A stretch of 64,000 nucleotides of DNA from Mycobacterium szulgai. GTDB lineage: Bacteria > Actinomycetota > Actinomycetes > Mycobacteriales > Mycobacteriaceae. Every line of letters starts with the position of its first letter. Position 1 is the stretch's first letter. The translations under genes and the position numbers were made by a program. The notes beneath the pieces were generated by a model. That model saw nothing but the letters and a program-made list of their open reading frames with translations, was not told where the DNA came from and ran no database searches. The stretch covers positions 1 through 64,000 of the forward strand of contig NZ_LQPW01000140.1 of the NCBI RefSeq assembly GCF_002116635.1, written 5' to 3'. Below, piece by piece: positions 9,164-17,589 of this stretch.

Positions 9164-10209
9164 CCGATTTCATGCCGGTAGCGGCTCCCGATGCGGACGC
9201 GGCCGCAGCAGCCCGCGCCCGTCAGGACACGCTGACCAAGCCGCGCGATGCGCTGGGTCGCCTCGAGGACCTGTCGGTCTGGTTGGCGTCCTGCCAGAAT
9301 CGGTGCCCGCCGCGGCAGTTCGAGCGAGCCCGGGTGGTGGTGTTCGCCGGTGACCATGGTGTGGCCCGATCGGGGGTGTCGGCCTACCCATCGGAAGTGA
9401 CCGCTCAGATGGTGGCCAACATCGCCGCCGGCGGCGCGGCGATCAACGCGCTGGCCGAGGTTGCCGGCGCGACCGTTCGGGTTGCCGACCTGGGTGTGGA
9501 TGCCGAAGCGCTGACCGAGCAGATCGGGGTGCACAAGGTGCGACGCGGCTGCGGCGACATCGCCATCGAGGACGCCTTGACCGAGGACGAGACCGCCGCC
9601 GCGATCGCGGCCGGCCAGCAGATCGCCGACGAGGAGGTCGACGCCGGCGCCGATCTGCTCATCGCCGGCGACATGGGCATCGGGAACACCACCGCGGCGG
9701 CCGTGTTGGTGGCCGCGCTGACGGAGGCCGAACCGGTCGCCGTGGTCGGTTTCGGGACGGGCATCGACGACGCCGGCTGGACGCGCAAGACGGCAGCTGT
9801 GCGCGATGCGCTGTTTCGGGCGCGCCGGGTGTTGCCGAACCCGGTCGGGCTGCTGCGCTGCTGCGGTGGCGCGGACCTGGCTGCGATGGCCGGCTTCTGC
9901 GCGCAGGCCGCGGTCCGGCGTACCCCACTGCTGCTCGACGGAATGGCGGTGACGGCCGCGGCGCTGGTCGCCGAGCGCCTGGCGCCCGGCGCACGGTTGT
10001 GGTGGCAGGCCGGCCATCGCTCCACCGAACCCGGTCACGCGCTGGCCCTGGCGGCCTTGCAGTTGGATCCCATCCTGGATATGCGAATGCGACTGGGCGA
10101 AGGGACCGGCGCCGCGCTGGCGGTGTCGGTGCTGCGCGCCGCGGTGGCCACGCTGTCCTCGATGTCGACCTTCAGCGAAGCCGGCGTATCGACCCCGCCG
10201 CTCTCGTGA
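9160..10209 (+). CDS. cobT: Nicotinate-nucleotide--dimethylbenzimidazole phosphoribosyltransferase (CobT)
   Basis: CobT transfers phosphoribose from nicotinate mononucleotide to 5,6-dimethylbenzimidazole, making alpha-ribazole phosphate, the lower ligand of cobalamin. The 349-residue product shows the family motifs VVFAGDHGVARSGVSAYP, DMGIGNTTAAA and MRLGEGTGAAL; the Glu of GEGTG (about residue 316) corresponds to the catalytic base. The start ATG at 9160 overlaps the cobU stop by 4 bases, and the stop overlaps the cobS start. The M. tuberculosis protein (Rv2207) is slightly longer at its C-terminus. Confidence 0.95.
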   Translation: MTDFMPVAAPDADAAAAARARQDTLTKPRDALGRLEDLSVWLASCQNRCPPRQFERARVVVFAGDHGVARSGVSAYPSEVTAQMVANIAAGGAAINALAEVAGATVRVADLGVDAEALTEQIGVHKVRRGCGDIAIEDALTEDETAAAIAAGQQIADEEVDAGADLLIAGDMGIGNTTAAAVLVAALTEAEPVAVVGFGTGIDDAGWTRKTAAVRDALFRARRVLPNPVGLLRCCGGADLAAMAGFCAQAAVRRTPLLLDGMAVTAAALVAERLAPGARLWWQAGHRSTEPGHALALAALQLDPILDMRMRLGEGTGAALAVSVLRAAVATLSSMSTFSEAGVSTPPLS

Positions 10210-10946
10210 TGCGATCGCTGGCAACAGCTTTCGCATTCGCAACGGTGTTTCCCGTCCGCGCTGCAACCGCCGCGCCCATCGGGCGCGGCGCCATGACCGC
10301 GCTGCCGGTGGTAGGCGCCGCGTTGGGCGGCCTGGCCGCGGCCGTCACTTGGGCGGGCACGCAGGCGTTCGGCCCGTCCAGCCCGCTGTCGGGACTGCTC
10401 GCCGTGGCGGCGCTGCTGATCGCAACCCGTGGCCTGCACATCGACGGCGTGGCCGATACGGCCGACGGGCTGGGCTGCTATGGACCGCCGCAGCGCGCCC
10501 TTGCGGTCATGCGGGACGGGTCAACGGGCCCGTTCGGGGTGGCCGCCATTGTCCTGGTCATCGTCGCCCAAGGGCTGGCCTTCTCGACCCTCGGCATGAC
10601 CGGCATTGCGGTGGCCGTCTTCGCCGGCCGGGTCACCGCCGTACTGGCCTGTCGCCGATCGGTGCCGGCTGCCGAAGGCAGCGCCTTGGGGGCCCGTGTC
10701 GCAGGTTCCCAGCCGGTGGCGGCGGTGGCGGCCTGGCTAGCCGTGGTGCTGGCGGCTTCGCTGGTAGCAGGCCCACGGTTGTGGCAGGGGCCGGTCGCGG
10801 TGCTACTGGCTGTGGGCTGCGGTGCGGTCCTGGTGGCACATTGCGTGCGCCGATTCGGCGGCATCACCGGTGACGTGCTGGGCTGCGCCATCGAGCTAAC
10901 AACGACGATGAGCGCTACTCTGTTGGCAGCGCTGATCCGGTTTTAG
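10206..10946 (+). CDS. cobS: Adenosylcobinamide-GDP ribazoletransferase, cobalamin synthase (CobS)
   Basis: CobS is the integral membrane enzyme that joins adenosylcobinamide-GDP to alpha-ribazole (or its phosphate), completing the nucleotide loop. The 246-residue product has about six to seven hydrophobic segments and the Asp-rich catalytic signature HIDGVADTADGL at about 78-89, followed by MRDGSTGPFG. GTG at 10206 overlaps the cobT stop in GTGA; an ATG three bases later is also possible. It matches Rv2208. Confidence 0.94.
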   Translation: MMRSLATAFAFATVFPVRAATAAPIGRGAMTALPVVGAALGGLAAAVTWAGTQAFGPSSPLSGLLAVAALLIATRGLHIDGVADTADGLGCYGPPQRALAVMRDGSTGPFGVAAIVLVIVAQGLAFSTLGMTGIAVAVFAGRVTAVLACRRSVPAAEGSALGARVAGSQPVAAVAAWLAVVLAASLVAGPRLWQGPVAVLLAVGCGAVLVAHCVRRFGGITGDVLGCAIELTTTMSATLLAALIRF

Positions 10947-11059
10947 CCTGCTTCTGACCCGGCGCACTGCAGCGTCCCCCAATTGGGGGACACAATTTGG
11001 TCCGATCGTCGCCGATCGGAGGATTGTTTTGCCCGCTCAGGCGCCTTAACGTCTTCGTT

Positions 11060-12466
11060 ATGCCCGCATCACGGCTGAGCAGCCCGGCGACCGACGCGCC
11101 GCGCAACCCGTACGGGCGGCTGCTTACCCAGGGCACCTGCTACACCGCGGGAATGCAGCTGAGCAACGTGTCGGTGGTCCTGCCGTTCGTGTGCGCACAC
11201 CTGGGCATGACCTGGACCGCAGCACTGTTGTTCCCGGCCTACAGCATCGGTTCGATCACCGGAAACTCGCTATCGCCGGCGATCCTGCAGCGGACCGGCC
11301 ACCGGCGCCATGTCCTGCTTGCCCTGATCGCCGCCAGCGCGGCGACCTTGCTCGTGTGTGACGCGATAATCCCCTGGACCAGCAAGTTGGTCGGGCCGGT
11401 GTTCATGCTGACCTCGGCGCTGGGCGGAATCGTCGTCGCGCTCTCGAGCGTCGCCTACACCGACATGATCGCCAGCAAGCTGGCGGCGGCACGACGGGGC
11501 CAACTGTTCCTCACCCAAGGCGCGGCCGGGTCGACGCTGGCCACATTTTTCACCCTGCTGGTCGTGCCGATGCTGGGCAACGGCAACCAGACAGCCGCGT
11601 ACCACTACCTGCTGTGGCTGGGTGCCGCGGCGCTGTACTCATCCGCCATCGCGGCCCTGCTCGTCGGTCCGATGCCCTCGGTCGGCACCACCCGGCGGCC
11701 CTCGCTGCGGGAAACGTACCGGCAGGGCTTCGCGGCCGCGGGATCGCAGCGCTGGTTCCGCCAGTACGCACTGACGTATCTGTTGTTCGCGCCGATCAGC
11801 CTGGGCACCAGCTTCTACAGCCTGCGTGCGGCAAAGCACAACGGCACTCTGCACGTGCTGATCATCCTGTCCAGCATCGGCTTGGTGGTCGGGTCGGTCG
11901 CGTGGCGCAAGGTCTACACCCGGTTCGGAGTACGCGGGATGTTGCTCGGCAGTGCATCGCTGAGCTCGGCCGGCGCGGTGCTGAGCATCGTGGCGGAGAC
12001 CTCCGGCCAGTGGTACCACATGTGGGCCTACGGCACGGTGTTCCTGCTGGCGACCGTTTCGGGTCAGCCCGTCGTCGCCGCCGCGGTTTCCTGGATCAGC
12101 GTGTTCGCCGCAGAAGAGCACCGCGGGACGCTCATCGGCTTCAGCATGACACTGGTTGCCATCGAATCCGCCGTGCTGGGAGCCGGACTGGGCGGACTCG
12201 CACAAGCCCGCTCCACGGTCTTGCCGGTGGTCCTGGTGCTGGTACTGGCCGTCATCGCCGGCATCGCCGCGCTGCGTGCACCCGGTCCGATCGGCGAAAC
12301 GTCACGCAGCCGGTCATGGCGGGTCCAGCGGCGCGTCTCAAAGCTGGTCGTGCCCGAAACCACCGATCTCGTCGGCCGCGTCCATCGCGGTCAGATCCGG
12401 CACGCCTGGGCCAGCTGGCATCCAGAGCCGGCCCGGCCTGTCCAAACGGCCGCTGCAGTCGCCTAA
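11060..12466 (+). CDS. Multi-pass integral membrane protein, Rv2209-like (MFS-type)
   Basis: The 468-residue product has roughly ten to twelve hydrophobic segments arranged in two halves, with a loop around residues 200-220, as in major facilitator transporters, and a basic cytoplasmic tail. The start ATG at 11060 begins MPASRLSSP, as in Rv2209; the frame is open to 10997 without a better start. No substrate can be inferred. The 113-base gap from cobS contains no terminator I can see, but no overlap either. Its stop interlocks with that of convergent ilvE (CTAA, 12463-12466). Confidence 0.8.
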   Translation: MPASRLSSPATDAPRNPYGRLLTQGTCYTAGMQLSNVSVVLPFVCAHLGMTWTAALLFPAYSIGSITGNSLSPAILQRTGHRRHVLLALIAASAATLLVCDAIIPWTSKLVGPVFMLTSALGGIVVALSSVAYTDMIASKLAAARRGQLFLTQGAAGSTLATFFTLLVVPMLGNGNQTAAYHYLLWLGAAALYSSAIAALLVGPMPSVGTTRRPSLRETYRQGFAAAGSQRWFRQYALTYLLFAPISLGTSFYSLRAAKHNGTLHVLIILSSIGLVVGSVAWRKVYTRFGVRGMLLGSASLSSAGAVLSIVAETSGQWYHMWAYGTVFLLATVSGQPVVAAAVSWISVFAAEEHRGTLIGFSMTLVAIESAVLGAGLGGLAQARSTVLPVVLVLVLAVIAGIAALRAPGPIGETSRSRSWRVQRRVSKLVVPETTDLVGRVHRGQIRHAWASWHPEPARPVQTAAAVA

Positions 12467-13569
12467 CCCAGCCGCGACATCCACCCGTGGGTGTCGGCGA
12501 AAGTGCCGCGCTGGATCCCGGTGAGGGTGTCACGCAAAGCCATTGTCACTTCACCAGGTTGGCCGTCGGCGACGGTGAATTCGCTGTCGCCGTATTTCAC
12601 CCGGGCGACCGGCGTGATGACGGCGGCGGTACCGCAGGCGAACACCTCGGTGATCTCGCCCGAGGCGGCTTTCTTCTGCCATTCGGCGATGTCGATCTTG
12701 CGCTCCTCGACCGAGAATCCGCCGTCAATCGCCAACTGCAGCAGCGAATCACGGGTGATACCGGGCAGCAGCGAGCCGGACAGTTCCGGGGTGACCAGCC
12801 GCGCTGAACCACCGCTGCCCAGCACGAAGAAGAGGTTCATGCCGCCCATCTCTTCGACGTACCGGCGCTCGACGCCGTCCAGCCACACCACTTGGTCGCA
12901 ACCGTTTTCGGCGGCTTGGGCCTGCGCCAGCAGCGAGGCCGCGTAGTTGCCGCCGAACTTGGCCGCGCCGGTACCGCCGGGACTGGCCCGCACGTATTCC
13001 GTTGACACCCAGACGCATACGGGGCTGATGCCGCCTTTGAAGTACGCGCCGGCCGGCGAGGCGATCAGCAGATAGCGGTATTCCTTGGCCGGCCGCACGC
13101 CCAGTCCGGGCTCGGTGGCGATGATGAACGGCCGCAGATACAGGGCCTCTTCGCCACCGGCTCTGGGTACCCAGGCCTCGTCGACCGCGATCAGCTGGCG
13201 CAGGGATTCGATGAACAGCTCGTCGGGCAGTTCCGGAATTGCAAGCCGCCGGGCCGACGAGCGCAACCGGGCGGCGTTGGCGTCGGCGCGAAACGACACG
13301 ATGGAGCCGTCCGCCCAGCGGTAGGCCTTGAGCCCTTCGAACACTTCCTGCGCGTAGTGCAGCACGATGGCCGACGGGTCCAACTCGATGGGACCGTACG
13401 CGATGACGCGCGCGTTGTGCCAACCACTGCCCACGCTGTAGTCGATCGAAACCATGTGGTCGGTGTGGTATTTGCCGAAGCCAGGGTCAGCCAGGATCGA
13501 TACCCGCTGGTCCTCGGTGGCCGGACTTTGCGAGCGCGAAACCGTGAACTCAAGGGAACCGCTGGTCAT
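12463..13569 (-). CDS. ilvE: Branched-chain amino acid aminotransferase (IlvE)
   Basis: A class IV PLP aminotransferase that performs the last step of leucine, isoleucine and valine synthesis, and in mycobacteria also methionine regeneration. The 368-residue product begins MTSGSLEFTV at ATG 13569 and has the same length as Rv2210c. The PLP-binding lysine is in AKFGGNYAAS, about residue 204; other family marks are YLRPF and EEMGGMN. It lies upstream of Rv2209-like in the opposite orientation and 50 bases downstream of gcvT on the same strand. Confidence 0.95.
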   Translation of the reverse strand: MTSGSLEFTVSRSQSPATEDQRVSILADPGFGKYHTDHMVSIDYSVGSGWHNARVIAYGPIELDPSAIVLHYAQEVFEGLKAYRWADGSIVSFRADANAARLRSSARRLAIPELPDELFIESLRQLIAVDEAWVPRAGGEEALYLRPFIIATEPGLGVRPAKEYRYLLIASPAGAYFKGGISPVCVWVSTEYVRASPGGTGAAKFGGNYAASLLAQAQAAENGCDQVVWLDGVERRYVEEMGGMNLFFVLGSGGSARLVTPELSGSLLPGITRDSLLQLAIDGGFSVEERKIDIAEWQKKAASGEITEVFACGTAAVITPVARVKYGDSEFTVADGQPGEVTMALRDTLTGIQRGTFADTHGWMSRLG

Positions 13570-13622
13570 GGCGCTGATTCTATATCCGTGCGCCAACGGG
13601 TTTTTGCCATGCGAGCCGGCCG

Positions 13623-14726
13623 CTAGCGCGTTTTCAGCTCGACGAACGGCGGACGCACCACTTCGCACTCCACGGCACGTCCGCGGACGTCGACGGTGAT
13701 TCGCTGGCCGTCATTCACTTCCGCGTCGGTGTCGATCAACGCCAGCGCGATGCCCACTTGCAATGTCGGAGAAAACGTTCCGGACGTGGTGACGCCGATT
13801 GCGCGCTCGCCTTGGAGCACCGTCAACCCGGGCCGCAGCACACCGCGACCAACCATGCGCAGTCCCCGCAACAGCCGCCGCGGCCCCGCTTCCTTCTCGG
13901 CCAGCAGCGCATCACGGCCAAAGAATGCCGCCTTCTTCCAGCCGATCGCCCAACCGCATCGGGCCTGTAGGGGCGAGATGTCGAGCGAAAGTTCGTGACC
14001 GTGCAGCGGATAGCCCATCTCGGTGCGCAAGGTGTCGCGGGCGCCCAGACCGGCGGGCTCACCGCCGGCGTCCGTCACCGCGGCCACCAGGGCGTCGAAC
14101 ACCACGCCCGCGGACTCCCACGGCGGCAGCAGTTCGTAGCCGTGCTCGCCGGTGTATCCGGTGCGGCAGACCCGCACCGGCACGCCCGAATACGTGGCGT
14201 CGGCGTAGCCCATGTAGTCCATGCCGGTCGGCAGTCCCAGCGCGCCAAGCACGTCGGTCGACCGTGGCCCCTGTACCGCCAGCACCGCATAGGACCGGTG
14301 CAGGTTGGTGATGGTCAAAGTGTCCGGCGCGGCGGCCTGCAACGCATCGACGACCGCTGCGGTGTTGGCGGCATTGGGCACCAAGAAGATTTCGTCGTCG
14401 GCGACGTAATAGGCGATCAGGTCGTCGATGACGCCGCCGGAATCCGTGCAGCACAACGTGTATTGCGCCTTGCCCGCACCGATGCGGGTCAGGTCGTTGG
14501 TCAGTGCGGAGTTGACGAATTGCGCGGCACCGGGTCCTTTCACCAGCGCCTTGCCGAGATGGCTGACGTCGAACAGGCCGACGGCATTTCGGGTGGCGTT
14601 GTGCTCACTGACGGTGCCGGCATACGACACCGGCATCGACCAGCCGCTGAATTCGGCGAAACTTGCGCCCAGTTCGCGGTGGCGGTCTTGCAGCGGTCCC
14701 TGTAACAGTTCTGGCGCAGCGCTCAC
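13623..14726 (-). CDS. gcvT: Glycine cleavage system T protein, aminomethyltransferase (GcvT)
   Basis: The T protein releases ammonia from the aminomethyl-lipoyl H protein and makes methylene-tetrahydrofolate. The 367-residue product begins at GTG 14726 (SAAPELLQGPLQDRH). Family motifs include GVGLFDVSHLGK-like AVGLFDVSHLGKALV, DLIAYYV and GLGARDTLRTEMGYPLHG. The open frame continues to 15458 through the antisense of the cyclase gene, which I regard as spurious. It is Rv2211c-like. The other glycine cleavage genes are not nearby, as in M. tuberculosis. It is divergent from the adenylyl cyclase with only 45 bases between starts. Confidence 0.93.
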   Translation of the reverse strand: MSAAPELLQGPLQDRHRELGASFAEFSGWSMPVSYAGTVSEHNATRNAVGLFDVSHLGKALVKGPGAAQFVNSALTNDLTRIGAGKAQYTLCCTDSGGVIDDLIAYYVADDEIFLVPNAANTAAVVDALQAAAPDTLTITNLHRSYAVLAVQGPRSTDVLGALGLPTGMDYMGYADATYSGVPVRVCRTGYTGEHGYELLPPWESAGVVFDALVAAVTDAGGEPAGLGARDTLRTEMGYPLHGHELSLDISPLQARCGWAIGWKKAAFFGRDALLAEKEAGPRRLLRGLRMVGRGVLRPGLTVLQGERAIGVTTSGTFSPTLQVGIALALIDTDAEVNDGQRITVDVRGRAVECEVVRPPFVELKTR

Positions 14727-14771
14727 GGCGTCCCACCCTAATCGAGTACCGCGGCTGGCACACTTTGGTAG

Positions 14772-15995
14772 ATGTCCGATTCCCTGGCCGATGGTGGCGA
14801 CCCGCGGCGCCCGGCGTCGCCGCCCTTGCGATCGCCACTGGCCGATGGTGGCGACCCGCGGCGCCCGGCGTCGCCGCCCTTGCGATCGCCACTGGACTTC
14901 GAAGCGCTGGAAGCAGCGGGAATCGCTAACCCGCGCGAGCGATCCGATCTGATCAAGTATCTGGACGACCTTGGTTTCACGCTCGACGAGATGGCCGAGG
15001 CCGAAAGCCGAGGCCGGCTGTTCGGGCTGGCAGGTGACGTCCTGCAGTGGTCGGGACGCCCGGTCCACACCTTGCAGTCGGCAGCGGAGCAACTCGGCTT
15101 GTCCGCCGACGACGTTGCGCATGCCTGGGCGCTGCTGGGCCTGACCGCCGCCGGTCCCGACGTTCCGGTGCTCAGCCAGGCCGACGTCGACGCCCTGGCG
15201 ACGTGGGTGGCGCTCAAGTCGGTGGTCGGCGAGGACGGCGCGTTCGGCCTGCTGCGCGTTCTGGGCGCCGCCATGGCCCGGCTGGCCGAAGCCGAGTCGA
15301 CGATGATCCGCGCCGGAACCCCGGACATCCAGATGACCTACACCCGCGATGAGCTGGCAACGGCGCAGGCCTACCGCTCGGTCGCGGAGTTCGTGCCCCG
15401 GATCGGGGCCCTGATCGACATCGTGCACCGACATCATCTGACCAGCGCGCGGACCCACTTCGAGGACGTCGTGCGCGACGCCTCGGCCAGCGTGCGCTGC
15501 GGCGTGGGATTCGCCGATCTGTCCAGCTTCACCGTTTTGACCCAGGCACTGACGCCCACGGAGTTACAGGCGCTGCTCAACGAGTTCGGCGCCACCGTCG
15601 CCGACGTCGTGCACGCCGACGGCGGCAGGGTGGTGAAGTTCATCGGCGACGCGGTGATGTGGGTGAGCTCGTCTCCGGAGCGGCTCGCGCGAGCGGCGGT
15701 GGATCTGGTCAGCCATCCGCGGGCTCGTGAGGAAGGGCTGCAGGTGCGGGCCGGACTTGCCTATGGCACCGCGCTGGCCATCAACGGCGATTACTTCGGC
15801 AACCCGGTCAACCTGGCCGCGCGTTTGGTGGCATCCGCGGCCCCGGGGCAGGTCTTGACCGACGCAGCGCTGCATGAGCAACTGCCGGATTGGCCCGCGG
15901 CCGCCCGTGGCCCATTGACACTCAAGGGTTTCGACGCCCCAGTTCCCGCCTTCGAACTGCTCGGCAACCCGGCGCAGACGACGCTGCCGAGCTAA
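14772..15995 (+). CDS. Class III adenylyl cyclase (Rv2212-like) with duplicated N-terminal 18-residue repeat
   Basis: It makes cAMP. The 407-residue product has an N-terminal regulatory region (about 40-220) and a class III cyclase domain (about 240-395) with the two metal-binding aspartates in GFADLSSF (about 249) and KFIGDAVMW (about 292), and the transition-state motif GDYFGNPVNLAARL. The M. tuberculosis homologue Rv2212 is soluble and its activity responds to pH and fatty acids. Here, after MSDS, an 18-residue unit (LADGGDPRRPASPPLRSP) occurs twice before the conserved LDFEALEAAGIANP. Deleting both copies leaves the frame intact. The ATG at 14772 is the only ATG or GTG start before the conserved region; a TTG inside the repeat (14880) is an alternative. 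Confidence 0.88.
   Translation: MSDSLADGGDPRRPASPPLRSPLADGGDPRRPASPPLRSPLDFEALEAAGIANPRERSDLIKYLDDLGFTLDEMAEAESRGRLFGLAGDVLQWSGRPVHTLQSAAEQLGLSADDVAHAWALLGLTAAGPDVPVLSQADVDALATWVALKSVVGEDGAFGLLRVLGAAMARLAEAESTMIRAGTPDIQMTYTRDELATAQAYRSVAEFVPRIGALIDIVHRHHLTSARTHFEDVVRDASASVRCGVGFADLSSFTVLTQALTPTELQALLNEFGATVADVVHADGGRVVKFIGDAVMWVSSSPERLARAAVDLVSHPRAREEGLQVRAGLAYGTALAINGDYFGNPVNLAARLVASAAPGQVLTDAALHEQLPDWPAAARGPLTLKGFDAPVPAFELLGNPAQTTLPS
14784..14891 (+). repeat. Perfect tandem repeat, two 54-bp units (VNTR-like)
   Basis: Two identical 54-base copies lie head to tail (14784-14837 and 14838-14891) inside the 5' end of the adenylyl cyclase gene. Each unit carries an inverted repeat, TGGCGA near the start and TCGCCA at the end, so a single unit could fold into a hairpin. 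The length is a multiple of three and preserves the reading frame. This resembles mycobacterial interspersed repeat/VNTR loci in size and composition, but I cannot assign it to a named family. Confidence 0.9.
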
Positions 15996-16025
15996 TCACC
16001 TACCCGGTGACTAGGGTGGTTGCCC

Positions 16026-17582
16026 GTGACCAACGAACCGGGCTACCGATCCCCTGCTGTCAACGTCGCCACGTCGCTACCCAAACGTGGTACGGCATCG
16101 GCGGTCTTGCTCGTCCCCGTCATATCGGCCGGCGATGACGACCGACCCGGCGCAGTCCTAGCTTCGGGCGAGCCGTTTCTGTCCGCGGCTGCGGTGGCCG
16201 AAATCGAGGCCGGGCTGCGGGCGCTGGGCGCCACCGGCAGCAGCGAACAGGTACATCGATTGGTGGTGTCCTCGCTGCCGGTAGGCAGCGTGCTGACCAT
16301 CGGCCTGGGCAAAGCCCGCCCCGAGTGGCCCGCCGATACGATCCGTCGCGCTGCCGGGGTGGCCGCGCGGTCGCTGGGCAGCGCCGAAGCGGTGATCACC
16401 ACGCTGGGCGAGCTGCCCGGCGAAGACGTCTGCTCTGCCGCCGTGGAGGGGTTGATCCTGGGCAGCTACCGGTTCAGCGCCTTCCGCAGCGCCAAGACCG
16501 CACCCAAAGACGCTGGGCTGAGCAAGATCACGGTGCTGTCTACGGCCCAGAACGGCAAGGACGCCAAGAAACAGAGTGCGCACGGCGCGGCCGTCGCGAC
16601 AGCCGTCGGCACCGCTCGCGATTTCGTCAATACTCCCCCGAGCCACTTGTTCCCGGCCGAATTCGCCAAGCGTGCAATGGCTTTGGGCGAATCGGTGGGC
16701 CTGGAAGTTGAGGTGCTCGACGAAAAGGCACTGGCCAAGGCGGGCTATGGCGGCGTAATCGGGGTGGGCCAGGGCTCGTCGCGGCCGCCGCGGCTGGTGC
16801 GGCTGAGCTATCGGGGGTCGCGGCTGGCCAAGAGCGCGAAGAAGGCCAAGCGAGTGGCGTTGGTGGGCAAGGGAATCACGTTCGATACGGGTGGGATTTC
16901 GATCAAGCCCGCGGCGTCCATGCACCACATGACCTCGGATATGGGTGGGGCGGCCGCGGTTATCGCGACCGTGACGCTGGCCGCGCAGCTGGAGCTGCCC
17001 ATCGACGTGATCGCCACCGTGCCAATGGCGGAGAACATGCCCTCGGCGACCGCACAGCGCCCCGGTGACGTCCTGACGCAGTACGGCGGAACCACGGTGG
17101 AAGTTCTCAATACCGACGCCGAGGGCCGGCTGATCCTGGCCGACGCGATCGTTCGCGCCTGCGAGGACGGTCCGGACTACCTCATCGAGACGTCCACCCT
17201 GACCGGGGCGCAGACGGTGGCGCTGGGCGCGCGGATACCCGGGGTGATGGGCAGCGAAGCATTCCGCGACCGGGTCGCGACCATCTCGCAGCGAGTAGGC
17301 GAAAACGGTTGGCCGATGCCGCTGCCCGATGAACTCAAGGACGACCTGAAGTCGACCGTGGCCGACTTGGCCAACGTGAGCGGGCAGCGCTACGCCGGAA
17401 TGCTGGTGGCGGGGGTATTCCTGCGGGAGTTTGTCGCCGATTCGGTGCAGTGGGTGCACATCGACGTGGCCGGACCGGCCTACAACACCGGCGGCGCGTG
17501 GGGTTACACCCCCAAGGGCGCCACGGGTGTGCCGGCGCGGACGATGTTCGCGGTGCTCGAGGACATCGCCCAGAACGGCTAG
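16026..17582 (+). CDS. pepB: Leucyl aminopeptidase, M17 family (PepB/PepA)
   Basis: A two-metal (Zn/Mn) cytosolic aminopeptidase that removes N-terminal leucine and other residues; it normally forms hexamers. The 518-residue product begins at GTG 16026 (TNEPGYRSPAV). Catalytic-domain motifs are GKGITFDTGGISIKP, MTSDMGGAAAV and the signature NTDAEGRL near residue 362, with the Arg and metal-binding Asp and Glu in place. It is Rv2213-like and begins 30 bases after the cyclase gene. Confidence 0.94.
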   Translation: MTNEPGYRSPAVNVATSLPKRGTASAVLLVPVISAGDDDRPGAVLASGEPFLSAAAVAEIEAGLRALGATGSSEQVHRLVVSSLPVGSVLTIGLGKARPEWPADTIRRAAGVAARSLGSAEAVITTLGELPGEDVCSAAVEGLILGSYRFSAFRSAKTAPKDAGLSKITVLSTAQNGKDAKKQSAHGAAVATAVGTARDFVNTPPSHLFPAEFAKRAMALGESVGLEVEVLDEKALAKAGYGGVIGVGQGSSRPPRLVRLSYRGSRLAKSAKKAKRVALVGKGITFDTGGISIKPAASMHHMTSDMGGAAAVIATVTLAAQLELPIDVIATVPMAENMPSATAQRPGDVLTQYGGTTVEVLNTDAEGRLILADAIVRACEDGPDYLIETSTLTGAQTVALGARIPGVMGSEAFRDRVATISQRVGENGWPMPLPDELKDDLKSTVADLANVSGQRYAGMLVAGVFLREFVADSVQWVHIDVAGPAYNTGGAWGYTPKGATGVPARTMFAVLEDIAQNG

Positions 17583-17589
17583 CCGGCCC

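Noticed and set aside
13799..14311. Arg/Pro-rich plus-strand frames opposite gcvT
   Set aside because: Composition (RRRP-type) is that of antisense frames in GC-rich genes; no domain is visible.
14727..15458. Upstream extension of gcvT through the cyclase gene
   Set aside because: It is the antisense of the cyclase coding region; the T-protein fold begins at the GTG at 14726.
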